Position numbers and translations under genes: made by a program. The notes beneath the pieces were generated by a model. The model worked only from the letters and a program-made list of their open reading frames with translations, ran no database searches and had not been told where the DNA came from. From Microlunatus soli (GTDB taxonomy: Bacteria > Actinomycetota > Actinomycetes > Propionibacteriales > Propionibacteriaceae), in assembly GCF_900105385.1 (NCBI RefSeq), contig NZ_LT629772.1, forward strand, positions 434,001 to 498,000: 64,000 nucleotides of DNA, in the 5' to 3' direction. Below, piece by piece: positions 17,174 through 24,477 of this stretch. Numbering within the stretch: position 1 is the stretch's first letter; every line of letters begins with the position of its first letter.

Positions 17174-18649
17174 ATGAGCGATGAACCGGCGGCCACGGCA
17201 ACAATCCGGACGAAGGTCCCTGCTCGGCTTGATCGACTGCCCTGGTCGCAGTTCCATCGACGGGTGCTGGTCGGCTTGGGAACCGTGTGGATCCTGGACG
17301 GACTCGAGGTGACCATGGTCGGGTCGGTTGCCTCCCGGCTCACCGAGAAGGGCAGCGGTCTAGGTCTTACGGCCGGACAGGTGGGGGTCGCCGCGGCCGT
17401 CTACATCGTCGGCTCCTGCCTCGGCGCACTCGTCTTCGGCCAACTCACCGATCGCTTCGGCCGCAAGAAGCTGTTCCTGATCACTCTGGGTCTGTATCTG
17501 TTGGCGACGGTGGCGACGGCGTTCTCCTTCTCCGCTTGGTACTTCTACCTCGTCCGGTTCTTCACCGGCGCAGGAATCGGCGGTGAATACGCCGCGATCA
17601 ACTCCGCCATCGACGAGCTGATCCCCGCACGCGTCCGGGGCCGGGTCGACCTGGTGATCAACGGAACGTACTGGCTCGGCGCCGCCGCCGGCTCGGGGCT
17701 GGTCGTCTTCCTGCTGTCCTCGATCTTTCCCGTCGATCTCGGCTGGCGGTTGGCCTTCGGCATCGGTGCTGTACTCGCCCTGCTGATTCTGGTGGTCCGC
17801 CGTCACGTTCCGGAGAGTCCGCGCTGGCTGTTCATCCACGGTCGCAAGGACGAGGCCGAGCGGATCGTGGACGACATCGAGCATGACGTCGCCGAGCACT
17901 CCGGGCAGCCGCTTTCCGTGCCGGAGCAGGAGATCGCCATCCGACAGCGGCGCAGCATCTCCTTCATCGAGATCGCCCGGACCGCGGTCACGCTGTATCC
18001 CAAGCGGACCGTGCTGGGATTGGCTCTGTTCGTCGGTCAGGCGTTCATCTACAACGGCATCACGTTCAACCTCGGAACGCTGTTCAGCGGCTTCTTCGGG
18101 ACATCGTCGGACGTCGTTCCGGTCTTCCTGGTGATCTATGCCGTCGGCAACCTGCTGGGACCGCTGCTGCTCGGCAGGCTCTTCGACACGATCGGCCGGA
18201 AGCCGATGATCAGCATTGCGTACTTCGGTTCGGCGCTGCTCACGCTCCCACTAGCCGCCGTCTTCTACTTCCAGTGGGGCGGCGAGCCGGCCTTCGTCGC
18301 CGCGCTCTCATTGACGTTCTTCCTCGCCTCCTCGGGCGCCAGTGCTGCGTACCTGACCGTCAGCGAGATCTTCCCAATGGAGACTCGGGCTCTGGCGATC
18401 GCCTTCTTCTATGCGATCGGCACTGGCCTGGGCGGCATCGTCGGACCGCTGCTGTTCGGCTCACTGATCGACACCGGAGAGCGCGGCCCGGTCGCGATCG
18501 GTTTCCTGATCTCGGCCGGCGTGATGGCACTCGGCGGCCTCGCCGAGGTGACCCTGGGTGTGCGTGCCGAGCAGACTGCACTGGAGGACATCGCCAAACC
18601 GCTCACTGCCGCCGACGCGGTCCCCTCCGATGAGCGAGCCCGTTCGTGA
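17174..18649 (+). CDS. MFS transporter (aromatic acid/sugar-type)
   Basis: 491 residues, 12 helices. MFS motif A appears as GQLTDRFGRKK (residues 92-102) and again, degenerate, as GRLFDTIGRKP in the second half, and RFFTGAGIGGEYAAINSAIDEL carries the helix 4-5 signature of the metabolite:H+ symporter group. VPESPRWLFIHGR ends the first half as in sugar and aromatic acid porters. Substrate unknown. It is convergent with the 18657 gene, leaving 7 bp between the stops. Confidence 0.88.
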   Translation: MSDEPAATATIRTKVPARLDRLPWSQFHRRVLVGLGTVWILDGLEVTMVGSVASRLTEKGSGLGLTAGQVGVAAAVYIVGSCLGALVFGQLTDRFGRKKLFLITLGLYLLATVATAFSFSAWYFYLVRFFTGAGIGGEYAAINSAIDELIPARVRGRVDLVINGTYWLGAAAGSGLVVFLLSSIFPVDLGWRLAFGIGAVLALLILVVRRHVPESPRWLFIHGRKDEAERIVDDIEHDVAEHSGQPLSVPEQEIAIRQRRSISFIEIARTAVTLYPKRTVLGLALFVGQAFIYNGITFNLGTLFSGFFGTSSDVVPVFLVIYAVGNLLGPLLLGRLFDTIGRKPMISIAYFGSALLTLPLAAVFYFQWGGEPAFVAALSLTFFLASSGASAAYLTVSEIFPMETRALAIAFFYAIGTGLGGIVGPLLFGSLIDTGERGPVAIGFLISAGVMALGGLAEVTLGVRAEQTALEDIAKPLTAADAVPSDERARS

Positions 18650-18656
18650 CGGATTC

Positions 18657-19040
18657 CTAATCGGGGCTGCGGTCTTGGTCGGTTCCCCGTTTCGGGTCGG
18701 GGTTGCTACCCCGGCCGGGCTCTTGATCTTGATCCGGTTCGAGAAGGTCGGTCAGCACATCAACCGGATCGTCCTCACGCCCAGGCAGGTCGGGTCCTGG
18801 ATCTAGGTACGGGAGTTCTGTCTCAACAAGAACTTCCTGCAAGCGTTCGTTCACAGCGTGAGCAAGGACGTCCCGCTCGAACGACGCCAACGTGCCCAGG
18901 CCTTGCAGGAACGCCTCCACGTCGAAGACGTCGGCATTTCCACCCAGCGCCACGTATCGCAGCCACAACTGTCGCAACGACAGGCCACTCAGCCGGATCG
19001 CGGCATCGAATCGCTCCGCGTCCTGCCCGTCTGCAGTCAT
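18657..19040 (-). CDS. Hypothetical protein coupled to a GAF-ANTAR regulator
   Basis: 127 residues: a helical N-terminal part (FDAAIRLSGLSLRQLWLRYVALGG and FDVEAFLQGLGTL) and a disordered Asp/Pro-rich tail. Its start overlaps the stop of the GAF-ANTAR gene (ATGA). Such small partners are common beside ANTAR sensor proteins in actinobacteria. No named domain recognised. Confidence 0.75.
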   Translation of the reverse strand: MTADGQDAERFDAAIRLSGLSLRQLWLRYVALGGNADVFDVEAFLQGLGTLASFERDVLAHAVNERLQEVLVETELPYLDPGPDLPGREDDPVDVLTDLLEPDQDQEPGRGSNPDPKRGTDQDRSPD

Positions 19041-19813
19041 TCCTCTGCCGCATCGTTCTCGAGCTGCCGTTGTGCATCAACCGAGGCGACGAGCCGCTTG
19101 GCGACCTCGGCAACTCGGCGATTCGTGCGCCGCGACACCGCAACAAGCATTCGGAACGCCGCGTCGGCGCTGCCGGCACCTTGGGCAAGCAGAATCCCCT
19201 TGGCCTGGCCGATCACGTCACGATTCTCCAAGGCCAGCGTCATTTGCTCGGCCAGCTCACGCGTCTGCGTCACCGTCTGGGTGTTGGCCAGCAAGATCGC
19301 CGCTTGATCAGCGAACAGGGCCAACAAAGCCGCCGACCGGGCGTCGAAGGCTCCGACTTCATCGGAGTAGACCTTGATGGCGCCGATCGCATCCTGGCCA
19401 GCCAACATCGGGGCGCTGAGCACCGACAGAACGCCCAATTCCCGTACAGAACCGCACCACTGCGGCCAACGTGATTCGGTCACCACGTCGTCGATCCGGA
19501 CAAGCTCATGATCACGCCACGCCGTCAAGCACGGGCCGGCGTCGAATCGGTACTGCAACGCGTCGGCCTGCTCCACGACAGCGTCGGTCGCAGCGGTCGT
19601 CCGTCGCCCTCGCTGATCGGCAATGGTGACACCCGCGCCCACACTGGCGGGGACCGTCTGCGCCGCGAGTCTGGCAACCAGATTCAACGCCGTCTCGACT
19701 GTTTCGGCGGACAGCAGCACCCCGCCCATCCGAGCTAGGACCGCAGCCAACTCCGTCGCCAGTCCATCCGCTGCAACGGCGGTTGCCTCGGGTTCCTGGG
19801 CAGGCACACTCAT
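19037..19813 (-). CDS. GAF-ANTAR regulator
   Basis: 258 residues: a GAF sensor domain at about 25-175 (RFDAGPCLTAWRDHE and MLAGQDAIGAIKVYS) and a C-terminal ANTAR RNA-binding domain at about 190-250 (ALENRDVIGQAKGILLAQG, then VAVSRRTNRRVAEVAKRLV). ANTAR proteins bind paired hairpins in leaders and act as antiterminators. A stress-type promoter lies 120 nt upstream of the start. One of four intact ANTAR genes in the window. Confidence 0.88.
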   Translation of the reverse strand: MSVPAQEPEATAVAADGLATELAAVLARMGGVLLSAETVETALNLVARLAAQTVPASVGAGVTIADQRGRRTTAATDAVVEQADALQYRFDAGPCLTAWRDHELVRIDDVVTESRWPQWCGSVRELGVLSVLSAPMLAGQDAIGAIKVYSDEVGAFDARSAALLALFADQAAILLANTQTVTQTRELAEQMTLALENRDVIGQAKGILLAQGAGSADAAFRMLVAVSRRTNRRVAEVAKRLVASVDAQRQLENDAAEE

Positions 19814-19933
19814 TGTCTGATGACTCCTTCACTCCACCACGCCCCGACGTGGCGAAGTGCTCGGCCATCGGGTGCCTCTCTGCTGTCTGACCCGGTTGCC
19901 GCGAACCGCATTCGGCCGGCGACATGCAGATTG

Positions 19934-19958
19934 TTACCCGCTCCTCAGCCGGTCAAAC
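19934..19958 (-). promoter_or_regulatory. Candidate stress-sigma promoter of the GAF-ANTAR operon
   Basis: Minus strand GTTT, 15 nt, GGGTAA, giving a leader of roughly 115 nt before the ATG at 19813. The rest of 19814-20183 shows no gene. Confidence 0.55.
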
Positions 19959-20183
19959 CGGGGACCTGTCATGGCGTTTCTCACCAGGGGCCATCATCCT
20001 GCATTCCCGACGACTCCGGTGTCCGAAGTTGATCTTCGAAAGGATGCGGCTATCGGCATCCTTGGTGGCGCCTGGGGATGGGTGTTCACCGGGAGCCGTG
20101 GCCAGGTGTTCGTCGCTGCCTCGCCCCGAGAGGCGACGCCATCAACAGGACACCGTGAGCCGTCCTGGTTCAATGGTCTGGTG

Positions 20184-21173
20184 ATGACCGACGAGATTGC
20201 AGAGGCCGTGGCAGTGCTGCGCGCCGGTGGTTTGGTCGCGTTGCCGACCGAGACCGTGTACGGGTTGGCTGCTGACGCCACCAATATCGCCGCGGTCCGA
20301 CGAATCTTCGAGGCCAAACAGCGGCCAGCGTCCCATCCGCTGATCGTCCACATCAGCGGCGCCGACCAGCTGGCCGACTGGGTCACCGAGGTGCCACCGA
20401 CCGCCCGACGGCTTGCCGAACGCTTCTGGCCCGGGCCGTTGACCCTCATCCTCCCGCGTGGCGAACGTGTCCCGGCCGAGACCGCCGGCGGCCTGGCGAC
20501 GGTGGCGATTCGGGCTCCTGACCATCCGCTCGCGCAAGCGCTTCTGACCGCCTTCGGCGGCGGGATCGCCGCACCATCGGCCAACCGGTTCGGATCGATC
20601 AGCCCAACCACAGCCGACGACGTTCGGACCGAACTCGGCGACGCCATCGATTTCGTTCTCGACGGCGGCCCCTGCCAGGTCGGGGTCGAATCAACCATCG
20701 TCCAGATCGTCGACCACACACCCAGCATCCTGCGGCCGGGCGGAGTCAGCCGAGAACAGCTCGAAGCGATCTTGGGTGAACCGGTCGCGGTCCCGGCAAC
20801 CAGCCCGACCCCGGTGCCCGGACAGCACCCAACACACTACGCACCCCGGGCCAAGGTCGTCCTGGTCAAAGCCGGGCAGCTGATCAGCGCAGCCGTCCGA
20901 GCCCACCAGCAGGGCCATCGCGTCGGCGTCCTGATCCCACCCGACGTTTCCGACACTGCCCTCACCACGGCACATGCACAGATCACGGTCCCCGAATCGA
21001 TGCAGACCTACGCCCACGAGCTCTACCGATTCCTGCGCGAGTTCGACCATCAGGGGTGTGACCTGATCATCGCCTCACTCCCCCAGTCTCGCGGCCTCGG
21101 ATTGGCGATCGCCAACCGCCTCACCCGCGCCGCCGGCCCCCGGAACGACCACGGACCGGCGACCGATCTCTAA
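20184..21173 (+). CDS. L-threonylcarbamoyladenylate synthase (Sua5/YrdC)
   Basis: 329 residues. The YrdC domain (1-200) has ALPTETVYGLAADA, EAKQRPASHPLIVH and PSANRFGSISPT, binding threonine, bicarbonate and ATP; a C-terminal Sua5 domain follows, joined by the PGQHPTHYAPRA linker that gates the active site. It makes threonylcarbamoyl-AMP for the t6A37 modification of ANN-decoding tRNAs. ATG 20184 starts at the conserved EIAEAVAVLRAGGLVALPTE block. It stands alone on the plus strand. Confidence 0.92.
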   Translation: MTDEIAEAVAVLRAGGLVALPTETVYGLAADATNIAAVRRIFEAKQRPASHPLIVHISGADQLADWVTEVPPTARRLAERFWPGPLTLILPRGERVPAETAGGLATVAIRAPDHPLAQALLTAFGGGIAAPSANRFGSISPTTADDVRTELGDAIDFVLDGGPCQVGVESTIVQIVDHTPSILRPGGVSREQLEAILGEPVAVPATSPTPVPGQHPTHYAPRAKVVLVKAGQLISAAVRAHQQGHRVGVLIPPDVSDTALTTAHAQITVPESMQTYAHELYRFLREFDHQGCDLIIASLPQSRGLGLAIANRLTRAAGPRNDHGPATDL

Positions 21174-21560
21174 CGGGTTACGCTGCCCGACTGCCCGACT
21201 CCTCGGCTGTCTGGGGCGGGCCCCTCCGACACGGGCCGATCAGGGCGCACAGGAACCTGCAGCATCCCGACAAACGAACGGCCCCGCCAGATGATCAAGG
21301 AGATGACGAGGCCGCTCTGTGGCAGGACCAGTGCCACAGCGAAGACGATACCCGCAGGCGACAAGCTCAAGATCAACTTCTTCGACACGGAGGGTGTCCC
21401 GGAGTTCGGTGATCGCGATCTCGGCTCGGCGGTAAACCTGTCGACCGCCCACCTACCAAGATCTGGTGAGACCATCGGTGCACACCAATGAAGGAACGTG
21501 GAAGAGGGGGCCGACGACCGGATGGACCGTCGACAGGTCAGGTACTGTTCCGGTGGGCCG
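21174..21560. other. No confident gene
   Basis: Frames on the minus strand give short hydrophobic and acidic stretches that could be relics, but I can assign nothing. Confidence 0.3.
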
Positions 21561-21614
21561 GATCGGCCCGTGCCGGACGGTTCCGTCTCCGTGAGACCGT
21601 GACGGAACCGTCCA
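21561..21614 (+). repeat. Dispersed palindromic repeat, copy 1
   Basis: GATCGGCCC leads into a hairpin with arms GACGGTTCCGTC (21576-21587) and GACGGAACCGTC (21601-21612), with a smaller GTCTC/GAGAC stem inside. It is closely similar to the reverse complement of 27617-27669. The arms look like a repressor operator of the TetR kind (inference). Confidence 0.65.
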
Positions 21615-21788
21615 CCGAAACCGTCACCTGCCGCATGTCGTGGCGCCACACCGAGCCGTTCTTACATCCGTAGACGGCTGCATCGAGTGGCGTCGAAGAC
21701 TGCGAGATTGACAGCTCTCCATAATCCGCGCATAGCATCGCGCCAGTCGCTTGGTGTTGTGCTTCGGCGCACGGGAAGGTTGTCGGTG

Positions 21789-21989
21789 ATGACGAATTCC
21801 ACAGCCATCGAACGTACCGGGGTCTCTACACGCGACCCGGACGAGGCCAACGCGTTGATCGAGCAGATGTATGTCGGTCACGTCCCGGGACGCCCTCTCA
21901 CCAGGCCGGCACCGAGTTCCCGGTGTTGTCGGCAACGGCCGGAGACCTCTCGTCTGACCGGGTCCGGCAGGGCATATCGGCCCGCACCG
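21789..21989 (+). pseudogene. AraC-family regulator, N-terminal fragment
   Basis: ATG 21789 opens a frame with STRDPDEANALIEQMYVGH, which I recognise as the start of AraC-type regulators with an AraC-binding-like domain. About 35 codons on, the frame is lost, and the next domain piece (VLSATAGDLSSDRVRQG) continues in another frame. The match ends near 21989, where a different gene fragment begins, and the DNA-binding domain is absent. Fragment identity rests on my recollection of the family. Confidence 0.5.
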
Positions 21990-22226
21990 TGCAGATCGCG
22001 ACGTACTGGTCACCGGGGATGCACTGGTCACCTTCGACCCCCTATGCAAACGCGTCGGACCGCAGATCGTCGCGCCGGCAGCCACCGCCGACCGCGCTCA
22101 GAACCTCGCGTCGCTGGACACATCGGCCGACACCGATGCGCGGACCGTGCTGCCGAAGCAGGGCCGACGTGGGCCCAGGGCATTCGCAGTGCCCTCGATC
22201 GAACCACCAGCCGTTCCAGGCGATGA
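21990..22226 (+). pseudogene. MBL-fold hydrolase, C-terminal fragment
   Basis: A frame reading RDVLVTGDALVTFDP, then GPQIVAPAATADRAQNLASLD, then RTVLPKQGRRGP matches the C-terminal third of MBL-fold hydrolases, where TGDALV carries a metal-binding Asp and VLPGHG the last His. Here the His motif is changed to LPKQG. No N-terminal HxHxDH part is present. It directly abuts the AraC fragment. Confidence 0.5.
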
Positions 22227-22282
22227 TCAGAGAAATTCGTCCTCATCCGTGACATGCTCGTTCTCCTGCACGATCGCGCTGA

Positions 22283-22963
22283 TCAGCCGCAGGGTGTGCT
22301 CGGTCTGAGCGGGCGGAAGTGGCCGACCGTGGGCAGGACGATGTTGCGTGCTCCGGCCAGCCGGCCGGTCTCGGGGACGTGCGGATCGAACACGCTGTAG
22401 AGCGAACTGATCCGGCCGTTGACAGCGGTTTCCGAGCTCAGCGCCTGGATGATCGGAGCGCTCGGACCGAACATCCGGACACTGGAAAGCAGAAACAGGT
22501 TCGCATACCGGGACCCGGAGAAGGGTGTGTTGATGGTGATCACGTGCCGGATCCGGTCAAGCGCATCGGTTTGGCCCAGGACCTGCTTGGCGATCAATCC
22601 GCCCTTGCTGTGAGCGATGACGGTCAGGTCGCGGAGTTTCTCGCGCTCGATGTAGTCGCCAGCGATCGCAGCCATGTCAGGAATCGCTCCGGTGTTGTAA
22701 CCCAGCTTGTCCAGCACATGGACCGGTCGCCCATCCCGGAACAGGTGTTCGGCGACGGGCTGCATGAATCGCCAGCTCTCGAAAACGCCTGGAATCAGCA
22801 GTACCGGCGATCGCGGTGCCGTCAGGGGATGCAGACGCAGGTCCGGCTTTCCTCGCCCCGCGACCGCACGAAACATCCAGTAGGCCGCGTAGCCGTAGTC
22901 CATCAGCCAACCGGACAACTTCTGCCCGATTGTCGGGGACGAAGCCGTCGTCACCTTAGCCAT
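22283..22963 (-). CDS. Alpha/beta hydrolase (lipase-like), C-terminus probably frameshifted
   Basis: 226 residues with VLLIPGVFESWRFMQP as the oxyanion region, AHSKGG with the nucleophilic Ser, and VGHFRPL carrying the catalytic His. ATG 22963 follows a good GAGGAAGGA. Just after the His, the annotated frame ends as RPSTPCG, but one base further the frame reads EHTLRLISAIVQENEHV and runs to a stop at 22227, as expected for the family's final helix. A single missing base around 22300 would explain this. No signal peptide; likely cytoplasmic. Confidence 0.8.
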   Translation of the reverse strand: MAKVTTASSPTIGQKLSGWLMDYGYAAYWMFRAVAGRGKPDLRLHPLTAPRSPVLLIPGVFESWRFMQPVAEHLFRDGRPVHVLDKLGYNTGAIPDMAAIAGDYIEREKLRDLTVIAHSKGGLIAKQVLGQTDALDRIRHVITINTPFSGSRYANLFLLSSVRMFGPSAPIIQALSSETAVNGRISSLYSVFDPHVPETGRLAGARNIVLPTVGHFRPLRPSTPCG

Positions 22964-23159
22964 CTGCGAGTCCTTCCTCGATCGACCGCGCACCGCACCG
23001 GACCACGCGACGCGACCGGCGGTGCGTGTCGGCGAAGCTTGCGCCGCCGACGCCGTCGGTGTCGCCATGGTCGGCCGTCGAGGAACCTTCGGCGGGCTTC
23101 CGTTCGCCGCCGAACGCGTGTGTCGAGACCACGACATGGTGGACGGGCGGTCGCTGCGG

Positions 23160-23320
23160 TCGTTGTCGATCGGTCGACGGATGAACCTTCCGAAGTGGTG
23201 TTGATTCCTGGCCTGTGCGCTCCGCCGTATCTGTACCCATGGATCCGGTGCCTCGCACGCTGGCACGCGCTACTGTTCTCGACCTGCCGGGTTGTCGAGC
23301 TGGGCGATTCTGGATTTCGG
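23160..23320 (+). pseudogene. Alpha/beta hydrolase relic
   Basis: A short stretch reads VVLIPGLCAPPYLYPWIRCLARW and then, one frame over, ATVLDLPGC, like the beta-strand and oxyanion loop at the start of alpha/beta hydrolases. Nothing with a nucleophile follows. Divergent from the intact hydrolase at 22283. Confidence 0.35.
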
Positions 23321-23639
23321 CCAGTCGGCCGGTCCGATAGGCCCGCCGGAGAAAGCCGTAGTCCTGAGGACTCGAGGCAGATCGCGACAGAACCTTTGGC
23401 TCACGACACCCGATCTGACCTGAGGTCAGTGGCCACCGTGCGACAGTGCGGTCCGACTGGCATACTTGCTGCTATCCGCGTGTCAAGAAGGCGCATGCGC
23501 GACCGGTAACAAGTCCCGTTGAGAAGCGAACTGGCTCGATTCGGCAGTGGCGGCACTGCGACTGCCGGATGATCATGCGCTGTTTTCATCGGGTCTGGTG
23601 ACTGCGGCCGGCACGTTCTCGGCCCGGAACGAGGCTGAG

Positions 23640-24404
23640 ATGACATTCCAGGAGTTCTCGCTGAGCCAGGCCGACGACTTCGCCCAACTCGCGGCGCAGC
23701 TACTGGCCGAACAGCAGGAACAACCCACCCTGGCCCGCATCGTCACATCCGCAGTACAGACCGTCGACGCCTGCGACTACTGCAGCATCAGCCTGCACGA
23801 CACCGATGGCAACCTCACCGTGCCCGCCTCAACTGGACCCATCGCCGAACAAGCCATGACACTCCATAACGACCTCAACGAGGGACCGGGACTGGACACC
23901 ACACCTGCGCTGGGCATCCTCAACATCGATGACGTGGCCGGAGACCACCGCTGGTCACAGTGGGGACCCACGGCCGCCGGCCTCGGCGTGGGATCGATGC
24001 TGGGCATCCACCTCGAGACCGCCCGGCCGACACCAACGGCAACTCTGAACCTGTTCGCAGAGAAACCCCATGCATTCGACGCCACCGACCTCGCCGTGGC
24101 CGGCATCTTCGCCCGCCTGGCCGCGACGGCGATCAACACCGCACGCCACGAAGAAGGACTCCGGGCAGCGGCGCTGTCCCGACAAACCATCGGCATCGCC
24201 CAAGGACTACTGATGCAACGCTTCGGGCTCACCATCGACCAGTCCTTCGAACTTCTCCGCCGCTACTCCGCCGACCGCAACATCAAACTCCGCGTCCTGG
24301 CCGAACGACTCGCCGACACTGGAGGCATTCCCACCGTCGGCAACGCCTCCGACAGCCTGGAACAGGCCTTCGGACTCCGCCCACCCGACCGCGACCCTGC
24401 CTGA
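23640..24404 (+). CDS. GAF-ANTAR regulator
   Basis: 254 residues: GAF domain at about 25-165 (DACDYCSISLHDTDG, NEGPGLDTTPALG) and ANTAR at about 180-235 (LSRQTIGIAQGLLMQRFGL, then RRYSADRNIKLRVLAERLA). The tail is short and Pro-rich. ATG 23640 is chosen because it opens at the usual distance ahead of the GAF domain. Probably a stress-sensing antiterminator; its ligand is unknown. Confidence 0.88.
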   Translation: MTFQEFSLSQADDFAQLAAQLLAEQQEQPTLARIVTSAVQTVDACDYCSISLHDTDGNLTVPASTGPIAEQAMTLHNDLNEGPGLDTTPALGILNIDDVAGDHRWSQWGPTAAGLGVGSMLGIHLETARPTPTATLNLFAEKPHAFDATDLAVAGIFARLAATAINTARHEEGLRAAALSRQTIGIAQGLLMQRFGLTIDQSFELLRRYSADRNIKLRVLAERLADTGGIPTVGNASDSLEQAFGLRPPDRDPA

Positions 24405-24477
24405 CAACTGCCCGCCGATCCGCCCAGGTGCCGTGATCACGATGTGATGGTCCGTGAGCCGGTCGCAGCGCCGGCTT

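Noticed and set aside
21170-21649. 159-codon minus-strand frame with a hydrophobic stretch
   Set aside because: No homologous motif, no ribosome site, and it overlaps the palindromic repeat.
22319-23509. 396-codon plus-strand frame
   Set aside because: Antisense to the lipase, with Arg/Gly-rich translation.
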